Assembly: GCA_005880695.1 (NCBI GenBank)
Contig: VBGR01000034.1
Span: forward strand, 62,001-126,000
DNA from: Chloroflexota bacterium
Lineage (GTDB): Bacteria; Chloroflexota; Dormibacteria; Dormibacterales; Dormibacteraceae
DNA length: 64,000 nt
Direction of reading: 5' to 3'
Shown here: piece by piece, positions 7,145 to 15,748 of the stretch
Layout of the letters: the number at the start of each line of letters is the position of its first letter
Position numbering within the stretch: position 1 is the first letter of the stretch
Notes under the pieces: model-generated
Databases searched by the model: none
Seen by the model: the letters and a program-made list of their open reading frames with translations, nothing else
What the model was told of the DNA's origin: nothing
Position numbers and translations under genes: made by a program

Positions 7145-8170
7145 GTGCGGGTGGTGGACATGCGCTCCGACACGCTGACGATGCCGACGCCGGAGATGCG
7201 CAAGGCGATGGCCGGCGCCGAATTGGGCGATGACGTGTTCGGCGAGGACCCGACAGTGAACCGCCTCCAGGAGGTCGCCGCCGAGCGGCTCGGCAAAGAG
7301 GCTGGCATCTTCGTCAGCAGCGGGACGATGGGCAACCTGGTCGGAATACTCGTCAACGCCCGCTCGGGTGAGGAGGTGATCGCCGACGCCGACTCGCACG
7401 TCTTCCTGAATGAGGCGGCCGGCTCGGCCACGCTGGGCGGCATCCAGATCATGCCCATCAAGACCGAGCGCGGCTTACTGACCCCGGAGCAGGTGCAGGA
7501 GGCGATCCGTCCTGACGACCAGCACCAACCGCGCACCGCGGCGGCGACTTTCGAGGACACCCACAACCGGCACGGCGGCATCGCCTGGCCGCTGGCAGAC
7601 CTGCGGGCGGCCGCCACAGCGGCTCGCGAGCGGGGGTTGGCCGTGCACCTCGATGGGGCCCGCATTTTCAACGCCGCCGTAGCGACGGGAGTGGACGTGA
7701 AGGAGATCGCGGCCACCGCGGACACGGTCACCTTCTGCCTCAGCAAAGGCCTCGGCGCACCGGCCGGGAGCGTGCTGACGGGCCCGAAGGACAAGATCGC
7801 CGCCGCGAGGCGCTGGCGGAAGATGCTGGGCGGGGGGATGCGCGAGGTGGGCATGCTGGCGGCAGCCGGCCTGGTCGCCCTCGACACCATGGTCGACCGC
7901 CTGGCCGAGGATCATGCCAACGCCCGCACCCTGGCCGAGGCCCTGGCCGAGATGGACGGGGTGAGGGTCGAGCTCGACCGCGTCCAGACCAACCTGGTCT
8001 TCTTCGAGGTCGACTCCATGCCACCCGAACGCTTCCTGGCCGAGTGCCGAGCGCGCGGCCTGCGGGCGGAAGCCTCCGGCCGCAAGATCCGCTTCGTCAC
8101 CCGGCATGGGATCGACGCCGGCGACGTTCAGCAGGCGCTGGCTGTCGTCGCCGAAGTGCTCTCCACCTGA
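7145..8170 (+). CDS. ltaE: Low-specificity L-threonine aldolase
   Basis: The 341-residue PLP enzyme cleaves L-threonine or allo-threonine to glycine and acetaldehyde. The N-terminal DMRSDTLTMPT (5-15) is the family hallmark. EDTHNRHGG (137-145) and HLDGARIFNA (168-177) line the cofactor pocket, and the Schiff-base lysine is K201 in FCLSKGLGAPAGSVL. I chose the GTG at 7145, which gives MRVVDMRSDT, because a TAGAGT -10 lies 7 bases upstream. Length and motifs are intact. It is divergent from the amidohydrolase and followed by the nfeD operon after 78 bases. Confidence 0.92.
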   Translation: MRVVDMRSDTLTMPTPEMRKAMAGAELGDDVFGEDPTVNRLQEVAAERLGKEAGIFVSSGTMGNLVGILVNARSGEEVIADADSHVFLNEAAGSATLGGIQIMPIKTERGLLTPEQVQEAIRPDDQHQPRTAAATFEDTHNRHGGIAWPLADLRAAATAARERGLAVHLDGARIFNAAVATGVDVKEIAATADTVTFCLSKGLGAPAGSVLTGPKDKIAAARRWRKMLGGGMREVGMLAAAGLVALDTMVDRLAEDHANARTLAEALAEMDGVRVELDRVQTNLVFFEVDSMPPERFLAECRARGLRAEASGRKIRFVTRHGIDAGDVQQALAVVAEVLST

Positions 8171-8236
8171 GGGCCGGCCCATGAGCCGCGTCCGGAGCAG
8201 GTTCTGGCAGGACCCGATCGGCGCGAACCTCGCCTT

Positions 8237-8242
8237 TATACT
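8237..8242 (+). promoter_or_regulatory. -10 element of nfeD (leaderless)
   Basis: TATACT lies 6 bases before the nfeD ATG at 8249, so transcription should begin on or beside the start codon. The preceding 60 bases hold no Shine-Dalgarno-like site next to the ATG. Confidence 0.5.
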
Positions 8243-8248
8243 CGGGTC

Positions 8249-9580
8249 ATGCCGGGCCGGCGGTTCGGCATCCGCATCACGGCGATGGGTTTCGCGCTTC
8301 TGGCGCTGAATCCGCAGGGTGCAGGCGCCGGCTCACCGACCGTGCTGGAAGCGTCCATCGAAGGCGACATCAACTCGGTCACCGCCGCCTACGTGTCGCA
8401 GGCGGTCGACCGCGCTCAGTCTCAACACGCGGGCGCACTCGTCCTGCTGATGAACACGCCGGGCGGCGACAGCGTCTCGATGGACCAGATCGTGACGACG
8501 CTGCTGAATGCGCGCCTGCCCGTGATCGTCTACGTGTCCCCGGTGGGAGCCCGCGCCGATTCGGCGGGACTCTTCGTGGCGCAGGCCGCCGACTTCGTCG
8601 CGATGACCCCGGGCACCAACCTGGGCTCAGCTCATCCGATCTCCGCCACGGGGGCAGACCTCACGGGAGACCTCGGCAAGAAAGTCCTGAACGACGCGGT
8701 GACCCGGATCCGGAGCCTGGCCGCCATGCATGGGCGCAACGCCGATTGGTGTGAGAAGGCGGTGCGCGAGAGCGTCAACGTCAACGCGGACGAGGCTGTC
8801 GCACTCCACGTCGCGGATGCGAAGGCTGCCGACCTGGCCTCTTTGCTGCACGCCCTCGATGGACGCCAGCTCGCGCGGCCGCACGGCGGCTCCGAGGCTC
8901 TGATGGTGGCCGGAGCCACGGTGGAGGACGCCGCCATGTCCTGGCCGCAGCAGCTCCTCCACGCATTGATCGACCCGAACGTCGCCTATCTGCTCCTGCT
9001 GGTGGCCATCTACGGCCTGATCGCCGAGGTGTCCACGCCCGGCGCGATCTTGCCCGGGACCGTCGGCGGCATCAGCGCGATCCTGGCCCTGATCGCGCTG
9101 TCGAGCCTGCCACTGAATCTTGCCGGCGTCCTCCTCGTCCTCTTCGCCTTCGGCCTCTTCATCGCCGACCTGAAAGCTCCCACTCACGGCATCCTGACCG
9201 CCGGCGGCGTTGTCGCCCTCCTGCTCGGCTCGGCGCTCCTGATCAACACGGGGCCGCTCGGGATGGGCGTCAGCCCGTGGGTGATCGGCGGCGCCGCGAT
9301 TGCGAGCGCACTCTTCTTCGGCCTCGTGCTGAGCAGAGTGGTGGCGGCCCGCCGCCAGCCCATCTTCGTCGGCTACGAGACGCTGATCGGCCGGGTCGGC
9401 CAGGCGAGAGAGGAGCTCAAGCCGTCGGGCCTGGCCTTCGTCGCCGGCGCGCTCTGGAAGGCGACCGCGACGGCGGGGACGATCCCCGCCGGCACCCCGG
9501 TCAGGGTCGTCGGGCAGAAAGGACTTGAACTGTCGGTCGAACCCGTTCCCGCTGAGCAACTCGAGGAGGCCAGATGCTGA
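8249..9580 (+). CDS. nfeD: NfeD-type membrane serine protease (ClpP-class, long form)
   Basis: The 443-residue protein has a signal-like N-terminus (1-28) and a ClpP-class domain. [15 protein letters not shown] (67-81) and [15 protein letters not shown] contain the likely nucleophile S105, and the [11 protein letters not shown] region near 142-151 offers the partner lysine. Four to five transmembrane helices follow (about 245-370), then a C-terminal OB-fold NfeD domain ending [15 protein letters not shown]. Long NfeD proteins cleave stomatin-type partners and are thought to act in membrane quality control. The stop overlaps the start of the slipin gene by 7 bases, the usual nfeD-stomatin pairing. 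Confidence 0.92.
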   Translation: MPGRRFGIRITAMGFALLALNPQGAGAGSPTVLEASIEGDINSVTAAYVSQAVDRAQSQHAGALVLLMNTPGGDSVSMDQIVTTLLNARLPVIVYVSPVGARADSAGLFVAQAADFVAMTPGTNLGSAHPISATGADLTGDLGKKVLNDAVTRIRSLAAMHGRNADWCEKAVRESVNVNADEAVALHVADAKAADLASLLHALDGRQLARPHGGSEALMVAGATVEDAAMSWPQQLLHALIDPNVAYLLLLVAIYGLIAEVSTPGAILPGTVGGISAILALIALSSLPLNLAGVLLVLFAFGLFIADLKAPTHGILTAGGVVALLLGSALLINTGPLGMGVSPWVIGGAAIASALFFGLVLSRVVAARRQPIFVGYETLIGRVGQAREELKPSGLAFVAGALWKATATAGTIPAGTPVRVVGQKGLELSVEPVPAEQLEEARC

Positions 9581-10368
9581 TAGCCGCCTACGTCGTCGCA
9601 GCCCTGCTCCTGCTGGCGATCGTGCTCGCGCCGATGAGCTTGCGAATCGCCCGGGAGTATGAACGAGGAGTGGTCTTCCGGCTGGGCCGGCTGATCCAGC
9701 TCAAGGGTCCGGGACTCTTCTTCATCTTCCCCTTCGGCATCGACCGCCTGATCAAGGTCGACCTCCGCGTCATCACTCTGGAGGTGCCGCCGCAGGAGGT
9801 CATCACCCTCGACAACGTGACCGTCAAGGTCAACGCGGTGATCTTCTTCCAGGTATTGGACCCGCGGGCCGCGATCACGCGCGTCGCGAACTACCAGAAC
9901 TCGACCTCCCAGATCGCGCAGACCACGCTGCGCTCGATCCTGGGCCAGTCCAGCCTGGACGAGCTGCTCGCGCAGCGGGAGAAGATCAACCAGGAGCTGC
10001 AAAAGATCATCGACCAGCAGACCGAACCTTGGGGGATCAAGGTCAGCACCGTCGAGATCAAGGACGTCGAGCTACCGGCGTCGATGCAGCGAGCGCTGGC
10101 CAGGCAGGCGGAAGCCGAGCGCGAAAAGCGCGCCAAGATCATCGCGGCCGAGGGCGAGTTCCAGGCGGCACAGACGCTGACCAACGCCGCCCAGGTCATG
10201 TCGGCCCAGCCGGCCGCCCTGGCTTTGCGTTACATGCAGACGCTGCTCGACATGGGCCCGGAGAAGAACTCGACGATCATCTTCCCGATCCCGCTCGAAC
10301 TGATCAGGCCGCTGTTGGCGGCCCCGTCCGGGGGAGACTCCTCGAAGGAGCCGGCTAAAGAAACCTAG
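9574..10368 (+). CDS. Slipin (stomatin/SPFH family)
   Basis: The 264-residue SPFH protein has an N-terminal membrane hairpin (about 3-22), then [21 protein letters not shown] (29-49), the conserved stomatin entry. [19 protein letters not shown] and a coiled C-terminal part ([17 protein letters not shown], about 183-199) follow. Slipins oligomerise on the inner face of the membrane. Coupling to nfeD makes this the probable substrate or partner of that protease. The C-terminal end is short and charged. Confidence 0.92.
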   Translation: MLIAAYVVAALLLLAIVLAPMSLRIAREYERGVVFRLGRLIQLKGPGLFFIFPFGIDRLIKVDLRVITLEVPPQEVITLDNVTVKVNAVIFFQVLDPRAAITRVANYQNSTSQIAQTTLRSILGQSSLDELLAQREKINQELQKIIDQQTEPWGIKVSTVEIKDVELPASMQRALARQAEAEREKRAKIIAAEGEFQAAQTLTNAAQVMSAQPAALALRYMQTLLDMGPEKNSTIIFPIPLELIRPLLAAPSGGDSSKEPAKET

Positions 10369-10395
10369 GGGCAGCGATAGCCGTGAATATCCTGC

Positions 10396-11316
10396 CTAGG
10401 GACCCGCGGACAGAGCTTCCGCCAGGAGTTCGGCGGAAAGGTTGCCGCCGCTCACGACGGCCACAGTCGCCGGCCCAGGTTGAACGTCCTCCAGCGCCGC
10501 AAAGCCGAGCACACCGGCACCCTCCGCGACGACCTTGGCGCGCTGAGCGAGCTCGGCGATCTTCGGCCTGAGGCGCTCCTCTGGGACGTCGATCCAGCGG
10601 TCGACCACCTCGCGCAGCAGCTCCAGGTTGCGGGCGTCGACAGGTGCTGTGGTGCCGTCGGCGATCGTCTCGGGCGTCAACGTCTCTGGCTTTCCGCTCG
10701 CCAGGCTGGTGGTCCAGGAGGGGTAGCCCGTGGACTGCACGCCGATCACCTCGACCTCCGCCAGGAGCTGCTTCAAACCGCTGGCGATGCCGCCTACCAG
10801 GCCGCCCCCGCCGGTCGGGACCAGCACGCGTTTGAGGTCCGGCACCTGCTCAGCCAGCTCCAGGGCGATGCCGCCATGGCCGGCCATCACCTCGGGCTCG
10901 GCGAAAGGGTGGATGAAAGTCTCCGGCTCCTGCTCCCAGCCACGCCCAGCCAGCCAGCCGATGACGCGGTCACGTGGCAGCAGCACGGGCACCGCGCCCC
11001 AGCGGCGGACGCCCTCGATCTTGGCGAGCGGCGCCGTCTCGTACATGACCACCCGGCAGCTGACGTTCAAGCGCTGCGCGACGTAGGCACAGGCCTGGGC
11101 TGCGTTACCCGCGCTGACGGTGATCAAGCCTCGCGCCAGTTGATCCGCCGGAAGCTGGAGCGCGCGGGCGAAGAACCCGCGGACTTTGAAGCTGCCGGTC
11201 GGCTGCAGGCACTCGAGCTTGAGCCAGGTGGTCTCGTCGAGTGGCACGACCGGTGAGCGCAGGACGTGCGGCCGGGCCCGCTCGGCGGCCGCCCGGATGC
11301 GCTCGAGGGGGATCAC
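10396..11316 (-). CDS. PLP-dependent threonine/serine dehydratase-like protein
   Basis: The 306-residue fold-type II PLP enzyme carries the lysine motif LQPTGSFKVRGFF with K44 and a phosphate-binding glycine loop VPTGGGGLVGGIASG (about 166-180). It has no C-terminal ACT regulatory domain, so it resembles catabolic threonine dehydratase or serine racemase rather than biosynthetic IlvA. The likely reaction is deamination of threonine or serine to a 2-oxo acid. The GTG start at 11316 has TAGGAT 6 bases upstream on the minus strand, again a leaderless layout. It converges on the slipin gene. Confidence 0.85.
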   Translation of the reverse strand: MIPLERIRAAAERARPHVLRSPVVPLDETTWLKLECLQPTGSFKVRGFFARALQLPADQLARGLITVSAGNAAQACAYVAQRLNVSCRVVMYETAPLAKIEGVRRWGAVPVLLPRDRVIGWLAGRGWEQEPETFIHPFAEPEVMAGHGGIALELAEQVPDLKRVLVPTGGGGLVGGIASGLKQLLAEVEVIGVQSTGYPSWTTSLASGKPETLTPETIADGTTAPVDARNLELLREVVDRWIDVPEERLRPKIAELAQRAKVVAEGAGVLGFAALEDVQPGPATVAVVSGGNLSAELLAEALSAGP

Positions 11317-11322
11317 CGGCTG

Positions 11323-11328
11323 ATCCTA
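11323..11328 (-). promoter_or_regulatory. -10 element of PLP dehydratase gene (leaderless)
   Basis: TAGGAT on the minus strand is followed by 6 bases and the GTG start at 11316. No ribosome site is visible in that gap. Confidence 0.5.
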
Positions 11329-11556
11329 CAATCGGCTCAGTGGACCGAACCGGCGTAATCGTCAGCAGCCCGAAGGGCCATCGGCCGGCCGCCCAGGCCG
11401 TCGGTGCCAAGGATGGGGTGGCGCCAGTTAGGAGCGCATCGAGCGATGCGTGACGACACGCGCCGGGGCCCCAGACGACGGCATCAGCGCCAGATGGCGC
11501 CCGGCGGACATGGGCGGTCGGATGCCACGAATTTCGCCGGTCCGGTTCACTAAAGA
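11329..11556. other. Noncoding gap with several palindromes upstream of the zinc-ribbon gene
   Basis: About 230 bases separate the dehydratase promoter from the zinc-ribbon gene, long for this window. I see no convincing reading frame. It holds CGCATCG-AG-CGATGCG (11435-11450) and GCGCCA-GA-TGGCGC (11487-11500), both perfect. The zinc-ribbon leader or a small RNA could lie here, but nothing in the sequence decides this. Confidence 0.3.
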
Positions 11557-11817
11557 ATGCCGATTTACGAATACCGCTGCGGGAAGTGCGGCAAGCGCTC
11601 GAGCGCCCTCCTGCCGCGCTTCTCGGCACCCGACCCCCCGTGCCCGCACTGCGGCTCGAAAGACGTCGAGCGGCTCGTCTCGACCTTTGCCACCGTCCGC
11701 TCGGAGGGCGACGACCTGGCCGACTTCGGCGATGACGCCGACACAGGTGGCTTCGACGACGGGGGGTTTGGAGACGGGGGCGATGATTACGGCGGCGGAT
11801 CCGACGACTGGGACTAG
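11557..11817 (+). CDS. FmdB-family zinc ribbon protein
   Basis: The 86-residue protein starts MPIYEYRCGKCGKRSSAL, the FmdB/CxxC zinc-ribbon signature. Zinc ligands are C8, C11, C29 and C32 (RCGKC and CPHCG). The C-terminal third is an Asp/Gly-rich disordered tail (about 55-86). Members are small regulators or assembly factors of unclear role, first named beside formamidase genes. The neighbours do not suggest a pathway. It ends just before the stop of the convergent HD gene. Confidence 0.85.
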   Translation: MPIYEYRCGKCGKRSSALLPRFSAPDPPCPHCGSKDVERLVSTFATVRSEGDDLADFGDDADTGGFDDGGFGDGGDDYGGGSDDWD

Positions 11818-13203
11818 CTAGCTGGGGGCGAGGGCCCGGTCGGCGGCCGCGACCAGCTCCGGGCGGTGGGCGCCGTCGTGCGCGAAGATCCGGCAGAGCG
11901 AGATCCGCGCCGGCAGCCGCCTGAAAAGGTCGATGACGGCGCTCCGCCGGTAGGCATCCTCGAGCGGGTCGTAGAGCACGACGTCCACCGTCTCGGTGAG
12001 CGGGTTGATGGCCTGTGTGCCCTGGGTCGCGATGTCCACCTCGAATTCGGTCTCGCGGAGCTGGCGCGGCAGCTCGGCCCGGATTCTGGCGGCGAACTCG
12101 TCGCGCGTCAGGGCGCGCAGGCGCGGGTCGAGCTCATGGATCTCGATGTACGTGGAGTAGATCAGCCGCCACTTGAGACGGCGGGCCACGATGTCGGACC
12201 ACTCGCGCCCGAGCTCCCGCAGCTCCGGGCCGGCGTCACCCCGTGCCCAACGGTCGACCTCGTCCATCAAATACCACTCGGTCACGCTGCGATAGCGGTC
12301 GAGGTCGTCGAGCGGGTTGCCGCCCAGCAGGCGGTCCATGGTGGGCCGGAAGATCTCGCGCAGCTGGAGGTCGATCCTGCGCACGGTGCGGTGGAAGTAG
12401 ACCTGGTTGTAGAGGTAGAGCCGCGCCGAGAGGAACATGAAGAGCGCCTCGGCGCCGTGGTCGTGCAGCGTCAAGCCCTCCTTCGAGATGAACGAATAGT
12501 GGAGGATGCGCTGGATGTCGACGGGCCCGCTGGCGACGCCGCAGATGTAGGAGTCCCGCGGCACGTAATCCATGTTGTCGGCCGAGAACGGCCCCGTCAG
12601 GAGCGGCTTCAGAACGGCCAGCCAGGGCGGGGGCTCGAACCCGTCGAGGTCTGCCTTGGAGATCAGGTAGGCGACCCAGCGCGGGTCGACCGCCTCGCCC
12701 CGCTCGAAGTCGCCGTGAGGTGAGGCGCCGAGCCCACCGATCAGGTCGGCCAGCGGGCCCTCGACGAGGACCCGGCCGATCACCTCGTGGTCGATTCTCC
12801 AGCGATCCAGGTAGTTCTCGTCGAAGAAATGGCCGAAAGGTCCGTGGCCGACGTCATGGAGGAGGCCCGCCAGCCGCAGGGTCTCCTCCAGGAGAGCCGG
12901 TGAAGGCACCCCGCTGTGGACCTCGCGCAGCGTCGGGTCCAGATGCCGCACCCACTCACCGGCGAGGTGCATGGCGCCCAGCGAGTGCTGAAACCTCGAG
13001 TGCTCGGCTGTCGCGAAAACCCACCAGGCGCTCTGCAGCTGGTGGATGCGGCGCAGCCGCTGCAGCCAGGCGTGGTCCAGCAGCTCCTGCTCCGACACCT
13101 CGCCGGGCACGCCTCCCCGGCCGCCCTTTGTGATCCGGAGATAGCCGTAGATGGGGTCGCTGGAGAGATTGACGCGCCTGTATTCAGCGGTCACGTCCGG
13201 CAT
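11818..13203 (-). CDS. HD-domain phosphohydrolase (dGTPase/YwfO-like)
   Basis: The 461-residue protein starts at the ATG at 13203, the last start before frame overlap with prsW. The HD metal site is seen as FQHSLGAMHLA (H73) and LLHDVGHGPFGH (H116, D117), and a later aspartate (FSADNMDYVPRDS) completes the H-HD-D set. Length and motif layout match the SAMHD1/YwfO-type family, which hydrolyse deoxynucleoside triphosphates or related nucleotides. PrsW lies 10 bases upstream, so they form one operon. The exact substrate is not visible. Confidence 0.85.
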   Translation of the reverse strand: MPDVTAEYRRVNLSSDPIYGYLRITKGGRGGVPGEVSEQELLDHAWLQRLRRIHQLQSAWWVFATAEHSRFQHSLGAMHLAGEWVRHLDPTLREVHSGVPSPALLEETLRLAGLLHDVGHGPFGHFFDENYLDRWRIDHEVIGRVLVEGPLADLIGGLGASPHGDFERGEAVDPRWVAYLISKADLDGFEPPPWLAVLKPLLTGPFSADNMDYVPRDSYICGVASGPVDIQRILHYSFISKEGLTLHDHGAEALFMFLSARLYLYNQVYFHRTVRRIDLQLREIFRPTMDRLLGGNPLDDLDRYRSVTEWYLMDEVDRWARGDAGPELRELGREWSDIVARRLKWRLIYSTYIEIHELDPRLRALTRDEFAARIRAELPRQLRETEFEVDIATQGTQAINPLTETVDVVLYDPLEDAYRRSAVIDLFRRLPARISLCRIFAHDGAHRPELVAAADRALAPS

Positions 13204-13213
13204 GGCCGGAAGT

Positions 13214-14539
13214 CTACGTTCGGACGCCGTAGCGGATCGCGAGCACCTTGTCACGCAGCCGGAGCTCGGCTTCCAGCGGCTCGTCGATCTCCAGGCGCGC
13301 CCGGTGCCAGCGCTCCAGGACGAGGTCGAGCTGCGCCCGCTGGAGCCGGCGCAGCCAGAGGTAGCCCTGCAGGCCGCGGCTGGAAAGCATTCGCATCCGC
13401 GCCTCGAAGCGCCGGGCCGGGCTGACCAGCACGGGCACCTCCTGCGGCAACACCGCGCCGGAGCCGGTCGCCGCCTCCGACGCCAGCTCGCGCGCCAGCG
13501 CCCGGCCTTCGATACGCAGCCCCAGGATGAACATGGCGGCAACGGCGATGAAGAAGGGTCCGTCAACCGCCAGGTACTGGGCGGGAATGGAGAGCAGCAG
13601 GAGCCCAGGGTCGCTTGGGCGGGGGAAGTACCAGATCCAGGCGTCCCAGGCGAAGTGCGCCGCGACGGCGATGATGAAACCCGACAGGATCGTCAGCGCC
13701 TTCCGGCCAAGCCCCGGGACCTGGCGCGCGATACCGATGCCGGCGCCGATCAGCGCCGTGTAGGTGGCGTGCCCGAGAAAGAGCCCCAACCACTGCCGGA
13801 AGATCCACTGCCCGAACCCGCCCACGCTCATGTAGACCACGGTCTCCATGAAGTTGAAGCCGAGTCCGACTGCGGCCCCATAGACGATGCCGTCCACGAC
13901 GTCGTCGAACTCGTTCCGCATGACCATGAAGAGGAGCATGACCGCCACGCCCTTGGGGGTCTCCTCCAGGAGCGCCGCGCTGAAGGCGGTGGAGACCTGG
14001 AGACCGGGACCGGGGATCAGTCCTCCGTCGATGGAGAAGGACCACATCGCCTCGAAGATGATCGCCAGCGTCGTGGCGACGACCGCCCCCCAGCCGGCCG
14101 CCACCAGGATCAGCCGCCAGGGCTCCCGCTCGTTGTAGTCGAGCCGCCTGATCAGGTAGAGGGCGAGCCCGGTCGTGGGCAGACTGAGAAGCACCCCGGC
14201 AAAGTTCAGCCCCGCGTAGAGGAGATTGACGCCGAGAAGCCAGATCCCCAGGGCCAGGGAGAGCGCGATCCCGGCCACGACCAGGTGGCGGCGGCGGATG
14301 TCGGGCCGCCGGTCCACTCCCACGATGACGAGCCAGGACCCGAAAGTGATCAAGCCGACGATGACCACGCCCAGCAGGTCGAGCAGCACGATCGTCGATC
14401 GCAGCGCGACCAGATCGATGATGGAGCCGACCAGCATCGCGGCGACCACCGCCCCGCCCAACGCCAGCGCCAGCCAGTAGCGGGGTGGCCGGTGTGGACG
14501 CGGATTCGCTGCCTGGTAGAGCGGCTGCACGCTGGCCAC
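13214..14539 (-). CDS. prsW: PrsW-type intramembrane metalloprotease
   Basis: The 441-residue protein has eight or more transmembrane helices between about 20 and 330. The PrsW signatures are present: the EE pair at 192-193 in ALLEETPKGVAV, GFNFMETVVYM (E232), GHATYTALIG and VAAHFAWDAW with the histidine ligands. In Bacillus, PrsW performs site-1 cleavage of an anti-sigma factor. An ECF sigma/anti-sigma pair lies 4 kb away, but a link is only conjecture. A soluble C-terminal tail of about 100 residues is rich in Arg and Glu. It shares an operon with the HD gene and the 14543 gene. Confidence 0.88.
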   Translation of the reverse strand: MASVQPLYQAANPRPHRPPRYWLALALGGAVVAAMLVGSIIDLVALRSTIVLLDLLGVVIVGLITFGSWLVIVGVDRRPDIRRRHLVVAGIALSLALGIWLLGVNLLYAGLNFAGVLLSLPTTGLALYLIRRLDYNEREPWRLILVAAGWGAVVATTLAIIFEAMWSFSIDGGLIPGPGLQVSTAFSAALLEETPKGVAVMLLFMVMRNEFDDVVDGIVYGAAVGLGFNFMETVVYMSVGGFGQWIFRQWLGLFLGHATYTALIGAGIGIARQVPGLGRKALTILSGFIIAVAAHFAWDAWIWYFPRPSDPGLLLLSIPAQYLAVDGPFFIAVAAMFILGLRIEGRALARELASEAATGSGAVLPQEVPVLVSPARRFEARMRMLSSRGLQGYLWLRRLQRAQLDLVLERWHRARLEIDEPLEAELRLRDKVLAIRYGVRT

Positions 14540-14542
14540 CGT

Positions 14543-15037
14543 CTAACGGCCCCCGATCACCAGCACCGAGGCGCGCGCCAGCACCTCGACCGGCTTCAAG
14601 CCGGAATAGCGCTCGACAACGAACGTGTAGCGGCCGGGGGGAGTGCCGCGGTCTGACGGCGGCTGCAAGGGGACCGCCGGCTTTGGTCCGAAGTCGCCGG
14701 CCCGAGCCGGCCCGACGCCGCCCGCGTCGAGGGCGAACCCGCCCAAGAACCAGTGGCCGCCGACCAGGAGGTCGGGCGGCAAGGCCGCCCAGTCCACCTC
14801 CGCCGCCAACCTCTCGGTGGTCTTGAAGTGATCCTTCGGGTCACCGGTGATCGCGCCCGTCTTTTGGTCGTAGTCCCAAAACCCGAGGATTCTGGCCTGC
14901 AGGCCGGTGTGCTGCCCGGGCGGCTCGAAGTTGATGAACTGGAGCAGTCCGACCCCCAGGATGACCAGGCCCGCCGCGCCGAGAGCGACTATGAACCGGA
15001 AGACCGGACGCACCTCGGCCAGCCGCTGGTCAGGCAA
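14543..15037 (-). CDS. Membrane-anchored protein of unknown function
   Basis: The 164-residue product has one hydrophobic helix near the N-terminus (FIVALGAAGLVILGVGLLQFI, about 14-34) and a soluble outer domain ending with a strand-rich segment (GRYTFVVERYSGLKPVEVLARASVLVI). It starts with TTG at 15037; a GTG nine codons in would still keep the helix. The stop is 3 bases before the prsW start, so it leads the prsW-HD operon. I do not recognise the family. It might be a PrsW partner. Confidence 0.6.
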   Translation of the reverse strand: MPDQRLAEVRPVFRFIVALGAAGLVILGVGLLQFINFEPPGQHTGLQARILGFWDYDQKTGAITGDPKDHFKTTERLAAEVDWAALPPDLLVGGHWFLGGFALDAGGVGPARAGDFGPKPAVPLQPPSDRGTPPGRYTFVVERYSGLKPVEVLARASVLVIGGR

Positions 15038-15103
15038 AGCCGGGACAGTTTAACGACGCCCGGCGGATCGCACCTGGAGTAGAAGAGAGGGCTGGAGATC
15101 GAG

Positions 15104-15463
15104 TTGGCAGAAGACGGCCTCGCGAGAGGCATAGCGCTCTTCAACGGAGGCGAATTCTGGGAAGCTCACGAAGCCTGGGAAGCGGCCTGGACGCCTGACC
15201 GGCGCGGGCCCGATTCCGGCTTCTACAAGGGCCTCATCCAAGTCGCCGCCGGCTGTCTGCACTACCGTCGCCGCAACCGGCGGGGAACCCTCAACAAGTG
15301 GCGCAGCGGCGCCGACTACCTGCGACCCTACCTGCCCCGCCACCACGGCGTCGAGCTGGCGCCGCTCGTCGTTCGCGTCGACGAGATGCGGGCTGCGGTC
15401 GAGGCGCAGACCGTCTGGCCCGAGCTGGAGCTGCCGCTGATCAGTCGGGCTTCAGGAGCCTGA
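15104..15463 (+). CDS. DUF309 family protein
   Basis: The 119-residue all-helical protein has the DUF309 core: ALFNGGEFWEAHEAWEAAW (11-29) with the conserved His-Glu, and FYKGLIQVAAGCLHYRRRN (41-59). The family has no known activity; the buried HE and acidic residues suggest a possible metal or nucleotide site. It starts with TTG at 15104, preceded by CTGGAG as a plausible ribosome site. The last 12 bases overlap the 3' end of the convergent NIPSNAP gene. Confidence 0.85.
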   Translation: MAEDGLARGIALFNGGEFWEAHEAWEAAWTPDRRGPDSGFYKGLIQVAAGCLHYRRRNRRGTLNKWRSGADYLRPYLPRHHGVELAPLVVRVDEMRAAVEAQTVWPELELPLISRASGA

Positions 15464-15748
15464 GACGCGGGTCATGAAGGTGGCGCGGTTGCCGGAAAGG
15501 TGCCGGGCCGGGTCGGGCGTCATGGAACGGCGCTCCTCCGATTCGTAGTAGCGGGCGTCCGCAACCTCGAAGTCCTCGTGACCGAGGATCCAGACAAACC
15601 GGCTCTCGCCTTCCACCACCCAGGCGCCGACCACCTCGAATCCGTGGTTGATCCGCAGCGGCCGGATCTTGGCCTCCCAGTCGGCGACCCACTCCTCCAT
15701 CTCGCCAGGCCTCACGTCGTACTCCCGGAGCTGGTAGCGCATCCGCAT
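15452..15748 (-). CDS. NIPSNAP family protein
   Basis: The 98-residue protein folds as a ferredoxin-like NIPSNAP domain: YQLREYDVRPGEMEEWV at the start, then GFEVVGAWVVEGESRFVWIL and the YYESEERRSM helix. Such small domains form dimers; some bind or modify small ligands, most are unassigned. Its ATG overlaps the TGA of the molybdopterin-binding gene upstream (TGATG), so both are made from one mRNA. Confidence 0.8.
   Translation of the reverse strand: MRMRYQLREYDVRPGEMEEWVADWEAKIRPLRINHGFEVVGAWVVEGESRFVWILGHEDFEVADARYYESEERRSMTPDPARHLSGNRATFMTRVSGS

Noticed and set aside
5708-8170. An 820-codon open frame on the plus strand across the amidohydrolase and ltaE
   Set aside because: Only the part from about 7145 is the threonine aldolase; the rest is antisense to a well-supported amidohydrolase and lacks any family motif. 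Long antisense frames are expected at this GC content.
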